Shown: positions 10,392 to 22,880, counted from the stretch's first letter. The stretch: 64,000 nucleotides of DNA from Hygrophila difformis (GCA_030278955.1 JAOANR010000009.1:40510945-40574944); one strand, 5' to 3'. Numbers and translations: made by a program. The notes: generated by a model not told the origin, from the letters alone.

Positions 10392-10815
10392 TTATTTTAA
10401 AATGGGATACAAACAAAAATTATATAAAATACACTCCCTCCATATTTTTTTATTTTTTATTTTTTGGCAACGGTTTGGGAATTGCTATTTTTCATTGTAT
10501 CACTTTGACTTAAATTTTTATCATAATTATACAAGTTATACATAAGTGAGATCTTGAAGGAGTAAAAATTTTTTGAATAAGAAAATATGATAATTGAAGT
10601 GGAATGGAGCAAAATAGAAAATGAGACATTTGAAATGCGGCGGAGGGAGTAGTATTTTAAAATGGGATACAAACAAAAATTATATAAAATACACTCCCTC
10701 CATATTTTTTTTTATTTTTTATTTTTTTGGCAACGTTTTGGGAATTGATATTTTTCATTGTATCACTTTGACTTAAATTTTTTATCATAACTATAAGTTA
10801 AAATATAGACAAGTA
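10300..10815. repeat. Two-unit tandem duplication of about 257 bp
   Basis: The stretch starting GGAGTAAAAA near 10300 recurs from about 10557. It carries the same GGGATACAAACAAAA and ACTCCCTCCATA motifs and the same TATCACTTTGACTTAAA, with scattered differences. The second unit runs on into the MITE into which element 3 inserted. Confidence 0.8.
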
Positions 10816-10989
10816 AGATCTTGTTAGATTTGTCTGGTCTTGTTTTTAAATATCGAACTTTTAAAATTTTTACTTGTACTGAACTTGAGTTATTAATGGT
10901 TTAAAATGTATTCATTGGACTACGTGAAAGGTGGGTCACTTGCAAGTAAAAAAATAGTGGGAGTATATTCTAAAACTATACTATTATAC
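10816..10989. repeat. Left part of the MITE interrupted by element 3
   Basis: Matches the MITE sequence at about 31855-32080, with motifs AGATCTTGTTAGATT and TTTTTACTT. The remainder continues at 31102 with AACAAGACCACACTTGA. Element 3 therefore landed inside an existing MITE; TATAC is duplicated on both sides. Confidence 0.75.
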
Positions 10990-11904
10990 TGTAACACCCC
11001 GGATTTGGTCACCCAGGCCGGGACGCTACCGCCACACCCTTCCAAACAAGACCCGATCAAATCGAGTTTATTTAAAAGGATGCTAAGGCTTAAGTTGCAT
11101 CATTAACTTAAAATATTTAAAAACCATTCAAATAAGCCCGAAATTTAATCAGAGTATAACACACATAATAATAATAAGCAGTGCGGAAGCAAAAATAAAC
11201 AGGGCCAAAACATGCGGCCAAAACATGCGGCCAAAACCAGAGTCTGAGTCCAATGCATAAATTAAAAATAAATAAAATGCGACAAGTCTTCTTTTTAAAA
11301 AAAATGGAAATCCCATCCCTCCATGCGATGCTTACTCTGCGAAATCTGAAAGGAAAATAAAACAACAATTTATCAGTACAAAGGTACTGCGTAAGTTAAT
11401 ATATAGCACAACGAATTTTAAAAGTTTTTAGGAGAATATACAAAATAATATATTTATTTAAAAAAAACGAGTAAATAAAATTAGTTTAAAAACCTCTTAC
11501 ACATATTCCACGAACACTTTACCAATGTTAGTTATGATCGATGACACCCCATTAACATATCCTAGGGACGAACCCACAGGACCAACCTTTGGGACTTTAC
11601 ACCCACAAGGACTCAAACATATCCTAGGGACGAACCCTTGGGATCAACCTCTGGGACTCGTACCCACGAGGTAAGTGCATGCAGCGGACCCTATACAGAC
11701 ACACTCCGGAGCCCGAGATAACCCATACGGATACATCTAGGAGTATAGACTCATACATCACAATAAATAAATGCCGTTTTGGCTACAAGAGAGGGGGCGA
11801 CATAATTTTCACCACATTGGGCATCCCACTCGATCAAAACTTACAAAGTTTTAAAACCACATTTTATCATTTCATAATATTTCCACATTTCCAGAATCCA
11901 TATT
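10990..11904 (-). repeat. 3' LTR of element 3, distal part
   Basis: Starts TGTAACACCCCGG on the plus strand and matches the first ~900 bp of 28577-31096. It is cut at 11904 by element 2. It holds a 13-bp tandem copy (ACATGCGGCCAAA) that the other LTR lacks. Confidence 0.95.
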
Positions 11905-14536
11905 TGTAACGCCCCAAAAATTTAAAACCAAATTTCTGTGACGTCACGGCCGTGTTACCTCTCTTAAACTGTTGGCCAATCAATTTAAGATCAATAACAC
12001 GTAGCCAAGTAACCAGGAAGCCAATGAATCATAATATCAGAGTACAAATCCAGAAAAGAAACCTCACATCATAACAGACGTCCGGCTTACAAGCCTTATT
12101 TATGCGACATAACAGTCGACAAATCAGTCTCATCTCACCTGTCAGAGATATCAAGTTAAACACAAGACAGAATATAGTGTACCGATCCGTACCACAACAG
12201 TACGAGACTAGGTAATAAGTCATAGCATATTATTCAAGTCAAGCACATAAGTCCACAACATGCTAATGCATCCCTAGGTAGATCACTCATCCCCAAACCC
12301 CACATCGTGCTCAGGCTCTGCGTCCTCCCCGGGAATATCTATACATGAAAACATAGCAAGGGTCAGTACAAGGTACTGAGCAAGAATAGAAGAATCGGCA
12401 TAAGGGGAAACAAGAATTAACTTGATTCCCTAGAAGTATATTTATACATATAGGTGGAGATATATTCCGTTTTTAAACATTTATTAGGCATAACATAAAA
12501 ATTGAGCAGAGCAAATAAGTAAACATCACACCGTCCCATACCGGTGCTTCAACCACTGCAAATAAGATGAATGATGGATGATGAGATGAAATGTTATGAC
12601 CTAAGATGTCTATCTACCCTAAATGCAACACATAAGTATGTCTAGCGCGCACCTAGGTACCATGGTCGGTATTCCCTCCCATATAAGGGTCCACACCCCT
12701 TAATGGTCGAGAGACATACCCACAGTGCCCCCGCCGCGGACACTAACAGCTGAAATCGTGGCTTACGGCAAGCGGGTCAGGCTAAGGGTCATGAGCCCTT
12801 TCTAGCCAAATACAGACTAGGATATAAATCCTTTTCAGTCTCAACATATCATCACAGATATTCACATATCATCACAGATATTCACATATCATCACAGATA
12901 TTCAGATTCAATTCAATCACTCATCTCGAGTGAAGTATTTTCTTTAAAATAAATAGCTTTAAAATCAGACTAGGATATAAATCCTTTTCAGTCTCAATAT
13001 ATCATCACAATTATTCACATTCAATTCAATCACTCATCTCGAGTGAAGTATTTTCTTTAAAATAGATAGCTTTAAAATAGTCTGGGCTCTTTGAAATATA
13101 CTACTAGTTTATAAATGATAACTTTAAAAATAATAATACTTGAAAATAATAGTTTTTAAAAAGAATAATCCGGGCTCTTTAAAATAGTAGTTTTAAAATA
13201 TTCCGGGATGTGCCAAGTCCCACATTTCGGCACCAACACATAATCAGATACAATTCCACACATGTCAATACGTAAATTACGCGTCATGACAAAATAAACA
13301 ACTCACCACGAGTTAAGTGTCAAGGGTGCGCCAAGCCCCACATATCGGCACCAACACTCACATCAACGTAGAAGCGAAACAAGACTCGATCTTAACTAAG
13401 GCATAGTAGATCACCGCTAATCGCAACTAAGTTCAAAGATTGTGAGCATAATGATGGTTATGGCATGCTAGAAGCATAAGAAGAACTAAGGAAACACGAA
13501 GGACAAGAATCGGAAAAACGAGCGAACGAACCGCGCGGGCAGGGGAGCTGGCGCGCTCCCCGCGCGGTTTTCTCAAGAAAACCGCGCCAACCCCGCGCGG
13601 GTTTCGTCACGGGCGTCGTGACGTTCGTATCGCGCGCTGCTCGCGCGCTGTTTGGCTAAAGGGCGCCCCAACTGCGCGCCGACACAACAGAAACGATGGA
13701 AATGGCGGTTTCCGGCCATTCCACCGATTATGCCCCCATTTAGGCCTATCTCTACCCTTGCCTGGTATTGAGATGATCCAAACTCTTCCAATACAGCTCC
13801 CCAACGCCTCCAAACACCAATACCAAGCTACATAACAAGAAATCAAGCTCCAAACATCAAAATTCATCCAATAACATGATTTCTTCATCATGAAACCATT
13901 TGAAGCTCTAAAACTGAAATCATCAACACCAAAATGGTCTCAAGTACTAACCTTAGCTTCCTTCAACACTTATTCAGCCTCCAAACAAGAATCCAAGCTT
14001 CGATTCAACACCAAAAGCAAGAATTTCTACAAACACCCAATTTTCGTCACCAACTTTCATCACCCCAAAACTCACCCAAACATCATCAAAATCAAGTGTA
14101 GAAGCTAGGAAAATACTTACCAAAGCATATATAAGCAATCCCCCAACTTGATTGGAGCTCAAACTTGTCAATTCCTTCCCGATGGCACCATTTTTCTCTC
14201 TTCCTCCACAAAAACGGGATGAGCCCTAAATTTCTAAGTGTTGGGTGCAAATGAAAGGTCATGGCTGATTTGGGGGTATTTTGATGAGATGTGGGTCGAC
14301 CCGGGTTGGCAAAAGGGTCGGGTCGGGTCGGAATGTGGGTTAAAAAGGGTTACACCACTTGTCTTGACCACATTGCACCCATTTGAGCACTTGACTCTTA
14401 TTATCTTGTGAGTTGAACTCACTTATTCCCCCACTTAAATCTTCATTCCCTACAAAATAATCCACATACTAAGTCTTTTGCTAATTAACCATAATTAAAT
14501 TAATTAATTATGAGTTAATTAAATCGGGGTGTTACA
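11905..14536 (-). repeat. 3' LTR of element 2
   Basis: TGTAACGCCCC to GGGGTGTTACA on plus; paired with 18458-21089. Contains three 20-bp tandem units and a 12-bp-arm hairpin at 13562-13587. Antisense and chance ORFs within it are not genes. Confidence 0.96.
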
Positions 14537-14571
14537 ATCTCTCCCCCTTAGGATCATTCGTCCTCGAATGA
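14537..14571 (-). other. Polypurine tract and adjacent hairpin, element 2
   Basis: PPT at 14537-14550 abuts the LTR. The stem-loop at 14554-14571 has 7-bp arms and a TCCT (AGGA on minus) loop, identical to element 1. Confidence 0.85.
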
Positions 14572-14596
14572 AAAAGTATGGATTAAGGTCATTACT

Positions 14597-16556
14597 TCAC
14601 TGAATTGGAGTCAAATCCAATTCAGGATAACGCCCAGCCATGCTTTCCTTTGTCTCCCAAGTGGCATCCTCTACGCCATGTCTCGACCAAAGTACTTTCA
14701 CCATTTTGATCACCTTATTGCGAAGTACCTTTTCTTTAGTGTCGAGAATCGCCACGGGGTATTCTTCGTATTCTAGGTTGTCATCCAACTCCACCTCATC
14801 CGGTTGTATAACCTTGTTAGGATCCGAGATAAACTTCCTCAACTGAGAGACGTGGAAAACGTTGTGCACCTTTCCCACCTCAGTTGGCAATTCTAACCGG
14901 TAAGCGACCTTCCCAATCTTTTTAGTGATCTCATAGGGGCCTATAAATCTGGGACTCAGTTTCCCTTTCTTCCCAAATCGTCTCACGCCCCCTCATGGGT
15001 GACACTCTTAAAAGTACCCAATCTCCAATCTCGAATTCAATGTCTCTCTTGGACAAATCAGCATAACTCTTTTGACGATCCTGAGCTTCCTTCATTCTGT
15101 CTCTGACCACTCTTACCACTTCAGTGGTCCGTTCAATGAGTTCAGGACCCATCACCACTCGCTCTGAAGGATCACTCCAACACAAGGGTGTCCTGCACTT
15201 TCTTCCGTATAAGGCCTCGAAAGGCGCCATACGAATACTCGCGTGATAGCTATTGTTGTAGGAGAACTCCACCAAATGTAGATGTTCCTCCCACGATCCT
15301 TGAAAATCCATCACACACGCCCTCAACATATCCTCCAAGGTTCTAATGGTTCTTTTGGTCTGTCCATCAGTCTGAGGGTGCCACGCAGTACTCATACTGA
15401 TCTGTGTCCCAAAGGCTGTCTGCAATTCCTTCCAGAACCTTGACAGGAATCTGGAATCTCTATCGGAAATGATTTCTCGAGGAATACCAAAACGTCTAAC
15501 CACATGTTGGATGTAAGCGCCAGTCAACTGTTGCATGCTCCAGTTCAATCTCATTGGTATAAACACAGCACTCTTTGTTAGTCGATCCACAACTACCCAA
15601 ATAGTATCAAAACTGCTCCGTGTCCTGGGTAGCCCGGTGACAAAGTCCATAGCAATGGACTCCCATTTCCAAGTGGGAACATCCAAAGGTTGTAATAAGC
15701 CTGAAGGTCTCATGTGCTCGGCTTTCACCTTCTGGCAAGTGGAACACCTAGACACAATTTCTGCCACTTCCTTCTTCATGCCTTTCCACCAATAGTTTTG
15801 CCTCAAATCCTTGTACATCTTTACTGCTCCCGGATGTACGGAGTAAGGTGTGCAATGTGCTTCCTCCATAATTTTTCCTTTCAGCGCCTGATCTTTCGGA
15901 GGCACACACCAACGGTCCCCAAACTTGATCATATTCTTGCTATCAATCACAAAGCCTTCCGCTTTACTCTTACGAATCTGAGCTTTTAAATGCATCATCT
16001 CTTGACTTACAGCTTGACTTAGTCTGAGTTCCTCGAGTAATGATGGCACCACCGTCATAGCATTCAACCTCGCTATCGTGTCGTAAGGAACAACCACAAT
16101 ACCTTCCTTGTTCAACTCTTGCCTTAACTTCCAAGGGAGAGTAATTGAATTCAGTACATGTCCTTTCCTACTTAGTGCATCAGCCACCCGGTTGGCTTTC
16201 CCTTCTATGTACTGAATACTCGTGTCGTAGTCCTGCAAAAACTCTAACCACCTTCTTTGCCTACCGCTCATCTTATCTGCAGTGTAGAGACATTTAAGGT
16301 TCTTATGATCCGAATAGATTTGACACTTGGCTCCGTAAAGATAATGCCTCCAAATTTTTAATGCATGCACGACCGCTGCCATTTCTAGGTCGTGAGTCGG
16401 GTAATTCAGCTCGTGAGGCTTCAATTGCCTAGATGCATATGCAATCACCTTGCCATACTGCATAAGCACACACCCAAGTTCCCGATAAGATGCATCTGTG
16501 TATACCTCATATTCCCCCGATTCATCAGGTAACACTAAGGCCGGAGCCTCTGTCAC
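14597..16556 (-). pseudogene. RNase H, integrase and chromodomain-like region of element 2
   Basis: One frame of about 520 codons holds a full RNase H domain, the HHCC finger and the integrase core. The third residue of the D,D35E triad is changed: the motif QTE reads QTK near 15353-15358. The position is exactly 35 residues after the second aspartate (SDRD), so it is the catalytic glutamate. A one-base C insertion in the C run near 14988-14993 shifts the frame before the chromodomain-like tail, which continues openly at 14597-14986 and ends at a normal stop. Reverse transcriptase is absent upstream. The product could not act as an integrase, although RNase H and the targeting tail look preserved. 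Confidence 0.92.
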
Positions 16557-16569
16557 CTTCTTCTTCGGT

Positions 16570-16886
16570 GAAGGAAATCCTTGGTATCCCGTAGTCTAAT
16601 CTGGCTTGATACTTAGACAGCCACTCCATTCCCAAAATCACGTCAAAATCGGCCAAATCTAGCACCACTAGATTCGCTCTGAACTCTCACTCTTTGATGA
16701 CTATCTGTGCATCGGGTTTAATCCACTGGCTCCGCATGAGGTCACCCGAAGGTAGCGTAACAGGGAGTTGATAAGCCTCCAGTGGTCCCATATCATTATT
16801 AGTTACAATTTCCGATGATATAAACGAGCATGATGCACCAGAATCATATAAGGCATAACCAGGCACATTAACAACTAGTATAGTAC
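16570..16886 (-). pseudogene. Aspartic protease fragment of element 2
   Basis: Begins after the putative acceptor at 16887 and contains DSGAS. A CGA to TGA stop at 16687-16689 interrupts it, where element 1 keeps arginine. The downstream junction with the pre-RNase H sequence is the same RT deletion as in element 1. Confidence 0.85.
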
Positions 16887-16977
16887 CTACGCATTTAATA
16901 ACATAAGGCACTACCTGGGGTACTTGTTACAGATGGTTAAGTCGATCAAGATTGGAATTGAACAATGGGCAACTTAC
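16887..16977 (-). other. Putative 91-bp spliceosomal intron between gag and protease, element 2
   Basis: Same G|GTAAGT donor and GCGTAG|GT acceptor as element 1, with several substitutions and a 1-bp length difference inside. The indel would shift a coding frame but not an intron. The unspliced frame stops at 16946-16948 within it. Confidence 0.65.
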
Positions 16978-18160
16978 CAGTCATGACATCATCTCGCCCA
17001 TCTAGCTCAGCCCGCTCAATCACATTGAGACGGCCCCCACGTTCCCCCTGGTGTCCACGACCTCTGTCTGCACCTCGTCCACGCGACGCATTCCCACCAG
17101 ACGCATCTGAAGTAGATCCTCCTACTCGACCCACCAACTGTGTGCACTGTGACCTCAAATGTCCTTGCTGTCCGCAATTCCAGCAGTGGGGTCCGCTTCT
17201 ATACGGTGGCCGTGCATAAGCCCGAGGCCTAGAGGTCTCTCCACCGCTTCTCGGCCTCGTCTGCCTATGATGGGGTCTAATCTGCCCCCCTGACTCCCTG
17301 CGACGAGCGGCCCTCACGCGCTGCATATAAGCACGAGCTCTTTCAATGCATAAAGCCTGATCATATGCTGAAGCTAAGCAGGCGTGTTGGTTGCTAAACC
17401 CAGTCCGGATCTCAGCCTTCAATCCATCCACAAACTTTGAAACCTTATCTTTTTCATTAGCAACTAGCATTGGTACGTATGACATGAGTTCCACAAAACG
17501 ACCATAGTATTCAGACACTGTCATATTTCCTGCTTGCTCCAGGTTGAGAAATTCCCTCTTTTTAACATTCATCATCTGTGTAGTGAAAAAGTGGGATCTC
17601 AAAGCATGACAGAAAACTTCCCATGAGAAGTTGGGTCTCGTCATAAGCTCACTCTTACGCGACCTCCACCAATGGAGAGCTGGTCCAGTAAGATACTGCT
17701 GTCCCACCCTGACCTTCCAATTCTCTGGGCAGTCTATATTCTCGAAGATCTCCTCCATATGATAAATCCAAACAGTCAGAGCAACCGGGTCTACTCCTCC
17801 ACTAAAGACCGGCGGTTGATAATGCCTTGCTAGATGCACGTAATCCACGGGTCTGGGTGGTGGTTGTGCAGGTTGATTCGCCTGCCCCTGATACATCCCA
17901 TACATAGCACTAAACATATATTGCATAAACTGAGGGTCAATGGGCATCTGTACAGGTGGCGGCGGTGGTGGAGGCACTGGTTCGTCCTCATAGTTCCAGT
18001 CATCCTCCACCTCTACAGGTTCCTCAATTGGAACATCTTCCACGTGATCATTGCCAAGTCCACCATTCTCATGGTACTGTCCACGACCTCTAATAGCTGG
18101 CCCCGGATTCCTACGAGGCCTTCCCCTCCTCCTGGGCTCTCCATCCCTGCGCGGCGGCAT
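16946..18160 (-). CDS. gag: Gag polyprotein of element 2
   Basis: Forms the particle core and binds the element's RNA. From the ATG at 18160 it is 404 residues: basic MPPRRDG start, acidic and polyproline stretch, Gag domain, CCHC knuckle (CWNCGQQGHLRSQC) and an RG-rich tail. It is eight codons longer than in element 1 only because the first in-frame stop inside the putative intron lies later. The frame is intact while protease, RT and integrase are all damaged. Confidence 0.9.
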   Translation of the reverse strand: MPPRRDGEPRRRGRPRRNPGPAIRGRGQYHENGGLGNDHVEDVPIEEPVEVEDDWNYEDEPVPPPPPPPVQMPIDPQFMQYMFSAMYGMYQGQANQPAQPPPRPVDYVHLARHYQPPVFSGGVDPVALTVWIYHMEEIFENIDCPENWKVRVGQQYLTGPALHWWRSRKSELMTRPNFSWEVFCHALRSHFFTTQMMNVKKREFLNLEQAGNMTVSEYYGRFVELMSYVPMLVANEKDKVSKFVDGLKAEIRTGFSNQHACLASAYDQALCIERARAYMQRVRAARRRESGGQIRPHHRQTRPRSGGETSRPRAYARPPYRSGPHCWNCGQQGHLRSQCTQLVGRVGGSTSDASGGNASRGRGADRGRGHQGERGGRLNVIERAELDGRDDVMTGKLPIVQFQS

Positions 18161-18442
18161 CCTATGTTCGTAACGTAACGAGATATTCAGTAACACTCGG
18201 TAAATAAGAATAATTCTTTACCGAACATCGATTATTAAGTATAGATCTCCCGGAATATCCCCAAGGATTGATCCTGGTTTGATTCACAAACCATCCACCC
18301 CTATAGGGGACGCAGATAACCAAAAACAATGCAATTAACAAGAATATAAGCAGAACCAGATGCAATTCCTACACTATATGCTTTCCCCCACACATCTCAC
18401 CGCATGCTTGTGTTAGAATTCTAAGCACATACGAGCAGACAT

Positions 18443-18455
18443 GGCTCTGATACCA
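18443..18455 (-). other. Primer-binding site (tRNA-iMet), element 2
   Basis: TGGTATCAGAGCC on minus, two bases inside the 5' LTR; identical to element 1. Confidence 0.92.
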
Positions 18456-18457
18456 AA

Positions 18458-21089
18458 TGTAACGCCCCAAAAATTTAAAACCAAATTTCTGTGACGTCAC
18501 GGCCGTGTTACCTCTCTTAAACTGTTGGCCAATCAATTTAAGATCAATAACACGTAGCCAAGTAACCAGGAAGCCAATGAATCATAATATCAGAGTACAA
18601 ATCCAGAAAAGAAACCTCACATCATAACAGACGTCCGGCTTACAAGCCTTATTTATGCGACATAACAGTCGACAAATCAGTCTCATCTCACCTGTTAGAG
18701 ATATCAAGTTAAACACAAGACAGAATATAGTGTACCGATCCGTACCACAACAGTACGAGACTAGGTAATAAGTCATAGCATATTATTCAAGTCAAGCACA
18801 TAAGTCCACAACATGCTAATGCATCCCTAGGTAGATCACTCATCCCCAAACCCCACATCGTGCTCAGGCTCTGCGTCCTCCCCGGGAATATCTATACATG
18901 AAAACATAGCAAGGGTCAGTACAAGGTACTGAGCAAGAATAGAAGAATCGGCATAAGGGGAAACAAGAATTAACTTGATTCCCTAGAAGTATATTTATAC
19001 ATATAGGTGGAGATATATTCCGTTTTTAAACATTTATTAGGCATAACATAAAAATTGAGCAGAGCAAATAAGTAAACATCACACCGTCCCATACCGGTGC
19101 TTCAACCACTGCAAATAAGATGAATGATGGATGATGAGATGAAATGTTATGACCTAAGATGTCTATCTACCCTAAATGCAACACATAAGCATGTCTAGCG
19201 CGCACCTAGGTACCATGGTCGGTATTCCCTCCCATATAAGGGTCCACACCCCTTAATGGTCGAGAGACATACCCACAGTGCCCCCGCCGCGGACACTAAC
19301 AGCTGAAATCGTGGCTTACGGCAAGCGGGTCAGGCTAAGGGTCATGAGCCCTTTCTAGCCAAATACAGACTAGGATATAAATCCTTTTCAGTCTCAACAT
19401 ATCATCACAGATATTCACATATCATCACAGATATTCACATATCATCACAGATATTCAGATTCAATTCAATCACTCATCTCGAGTGAAGTATTTTCTTTAA
19501 AATAAATAGCTTTAAAATCAGACTAGGATATAAATCCTTTTCAGTCTCAATATATCATCACAATTATTCACATTCAATTCAATCACTCATCTCGAGTGAA
19601 GTATTTTCTTTAAAATAGATAGCTTTAAAATAGTCTGGGCTCTTTGAAATATACTACTAGTTTATAAATGATAACTTTAAAAATAATAATACTTGAAAAT
19701 AATAGTTTTTAAAAAGAATAATCCGGGCTCTTTAAAATAGTAGTTTTAAAATATTCCGGGATGTGCCAAGTCCCACATTTCGGCACCAACACATAATCAG
19801 ATTCAATTCCACACATGTCAATACGTAAATTACGCGTCATGACAAAATAAACAACTCACCACGAGTTAAGTGTCAAGGGTGTGCCAAGCCCCACATATCG
19901 GCACCAACACTCACATCAACGTAGAAGCGAAACAAGACTCGATCTTAACTAAGGCATAGTAGATCACCGCTAATCGCAACTAAGTTCAAAGATTGTGAGC
20001 ATAATGATGGTTATGGCATGCTAGAAGCATAAGAAGAACTAAGGAAACACGAAGGACAAGAATCGGAAAAACGAGCGAACGAACCGCGCGGGCAGGGGAG
20101 CTGGCGCGCTCCCCGCGCGGTTTTCTCAAGAAAACCGCGCCAACCCCGCGCGGGTTTCGTCACGGGCGTCGTGACGTTCGTATCGCGCGCTGCTCGCGCG
20201 CTGTTTGGCTAAAGGGCGCCCCAACTGCGCGCCGACACAACAGAAACGATGGAAATGGCGGTTTCCGGCCATTCCACCGATTATGCCCCCATTTAGGCCT
20301 ATCTCTACCCTTGCCTGGTATTGAGATGATCCAAACTCTTCCAATACAGCTCCCCAACGCCTCCAAACACCAATACCAAGCTACATAACAAGAAATCAAG
20401 CTCCAAACATCAAAATTCATCCAATAACATGATTTCTTCATCATGAAACCATTTGAAGCTCTAAAACTGAAATCATCAACACCAAAATGGTCTCAAGTAC
20501 TAACCTTAGCTTCCTTCAACACTTATTCAGCCTCCAAACAAGAATCCAAGCTTCGATTCAACACCAAAAGCAAGAATTTCTACAAACACCCAATTTTCGT
20601 CACCAACTTTCATCACCCCAAAACTCACCCAAACATCATCAAAATCAAGTGTAGAAGCTAGGAAAATACTTACCAAAGCATATATAAGCAATCCCCCAAC
20701 TTGATTGGAGCTCAAACTTGTCAATTCCTTCCCGATGGCACCATTTTTCTCTCTTCCTCCACAAAAACGGGATGAGCCCTAAATTTCTAAGTGTTGGGTG
20801 CAAATGAAAGGTCATGGCTGATTTGGGGGTATTTTGATGAGATGTGGGTCGACCCGGGTAGGCAAAAGGGTCGGGTCGGGTCGGAATGTGGGTTAAAAAG
20901 GGTTACACCACTTGTCTTGACCACATTGCACCCATTTGAGCACTTGACTCTTATTATCTTGTGAGTTGAACTCACTTATTCCCCCACTTAAATCTTCATT
21001 CCCTACAAAATAATCCACATACTAAGTCTTTTGCTAATTAACCATAATTAAATTAATTAATTATGAGTTAATTAAATCGGGGTGTTACA
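18458..21089 (-). repeat. 5' LTR of element 2
   Basis: 2632 bp, TG...CA, nearly identical to 11905-14536. It is the promoter-bearing LTR for minus-strand transcription, which would start inside the 3' LTR of element 3. Confidence 0.96.
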
Positions 21090-21094
21090 ATATT

Positions 21095-22714
21095 CTTCAA
21101 AAATGAGTAACACTCGACTCATAGTTCATCGAATATACCAAATAGCCGTTACCGATTAAAAGTAACACTGTGGCAGTTTTCAAAATCGCATTTAAAAATG
21201 CAACAAATTATTTTTAAAAATTCTGGAAAAATTACAGTAGCTAAGAAACATCAAAATAAGCATTTTTCATAGAAATAGCCATTTCAAAATTCGGACTCTA
21301 AGTAGGTCATTTTATCCCATTTCAGAAAGCTATTGAATTACCATTCCTCATGCTTCAGTAAATCCGACCACAGTGAGTTCAAAAATTCATAACAATTTCA
21401 TATGTGCTCCAAAAATCATGAAATTTCACAGGGATGTTCTAGACACATATTAGAACAAGTTTCATGAAGACATCAAGCACTAAAAACGATCATAGGCAAT
21501 AGTGAATCGATCAACAAAACTGACTACATACATTCATCAAAACTGTCAACACATACGCAGAAAATACCAGATCGAATTTGGGTGACCAAAACATGTCCAA
21601 AAATTATACAAATTTACAGAGAGCATCTTTAGGACATTAGGAACAAGTTTCATTTTGGAAGGTTCTCCTAAAAATGTACGGATCATGGTCGAATTCACAG
21701 AACAATAAAATTGGTCATAGGAAACCCTATTTGACAGATTTTGTCAAATGAAAAGATAAACCTATATCTCGAGTTATACTCAACCAAAACTCCTAAAAAT
21801 CGACGTGCACAATACTAACTTACTTGAGATGAGTTTAGGATCGAAAATCTCTACTTCGCTTTCCCTGGAACCGTCCAACACAGCCCTCAAAACCAACTTC
21901 CCTCCGATTGAACCTATTTTGCATCGAATGTCCAAAATCCTACGTTAGAAGGCTAGAATTCCGACTCCAGGCCAGAGAAAAAGGTAGAGTACCTTACCAA
22001 CCACTAGATGAAGGATTTGGAAGCCTCAACTCGCCCTCACCCTTCCTGGATTATGGAGAGAAAACGCACACAACTCACCTCACTCAAACTGCTGCAGAAA
22101 TTGGAATGGTGCAAATGGGAGAGAGTTTGGGGTTGTGTGTGGTTAAATAGAGGATTGATTAGGCTCCCCATGATGGCCATGGTAATTGTATGATTGATTG
22201 GAGCAGTAATGGTCAGTTGAAACCGTTCCTAAACCCCCCAACAGTCCCTCTTCACCCTTGATTCAAAAATGAGCTCAATGGATAAACATTATCCATTCTT
22301 GATCCCAAGTGTGAGGCTTTGAGCACTTAAACTTCATTACCAACCTCCACAAAACGTCCCAACACGTCTGGGGACTGAATACCAACCGTTTGGGATCATC
22401 CCACGTCGAAATCAATGCCAAAAACGAGTGTAACGCTCGTCAGCCGCAGCTGCTGCTGGTGGCGCGCTGGTGGCGCGCTGCGCGCGGCCACCGCGCGAAA
22501 TTTTTTTTTTTTTTAATTAAATATTATGATTTTAATCTTTTTAAAAATCATAATATGAATTATCCGAGATATTTGGGATAATTCGATACCTCTATCCCGA
22601 GTCGCGATTATCCGAAATATTTAATTCCGTTCTCTCGGAATTATTTCGATAAATAAATCCAAATTTCTTAACTTTCGGATTTTAAAACCTGATGTCGATT
22701 TCTCGGGTATTACA
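21095..22714 (-). repeat. 3' LTR of element 3, proximal part
   Basis: Continues the LTR interrupted at 11904 and ends CGGGTATTACA at the polypurine tract. It carries the GC-rich GGTGGCGCGCTGG cluster near 22455-22500, followed by a T run. No gene seen. Confidence 0.95.
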
Positions 22715-22753
22715 GTCTACCCTCCTTAGAAATCAACTTCGTCCTCGAAGTTG
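22715..22753 (-). other. Polypurine tract and hairpin at the LTR border of element 3
   Basis: AAGGAGGGTAGAC on minus abuts the LTR. The stem-loop at 22734-22753 has 8-bp arms (CAACTTCG/CGAAGTTG) and the same TCCT loop as elements 1 and 2 but a different stem. Confidence 0.8.
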
Positions 22754-22867
22754 GGTCGCACTCGGACTGATAGTAATACATGTAATGATTCGCACACATA
22801 AAATATTTGAGGTTTGAAAATTAAATTCTTACCTCGGCGTGCGACGACTCTCTGCGGGGTATCACAT

Positions 22868-22880
22868 CCTCCCCCCCTTA
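22868..22880 (-). other. Second, internal polypurine tract of element 3
   Basis: TAAGGGGGGGAGG on minus, followed by ATGTGATACCCC, which resembles an LTR start. It lies about 150 bp inside the true border and is a stronger purine run than the border copy. Confidence 0.65.

Larger units (their letters stand above)
11905..21089 (-). mobile_element. Ty3/gypsy Tekay chromovirus, RT-less copy (element 2), nested in the element 3 LTR
   Basis: Complete 9185-bp element with TSD ATATT at 11900-11904 and 21090-21094. Both LTRs are 2632 bp and differ at only about five positions by eye. Internal order and deletions match element 1: gag, intron-like segment, protease, no RT, RNase H, integrase, chromodomain-like tail. 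The uninterrupted target is seen at 29475-29482 in the other LTR of element 3. Confidence 0.97.

Noticed and set aside
13607..13891. 94-residue frame in the LTR, repeated at 20160-20444
   Set aside because: LTR sequence with no recognisable domain; not shared with element 1 in the same form.
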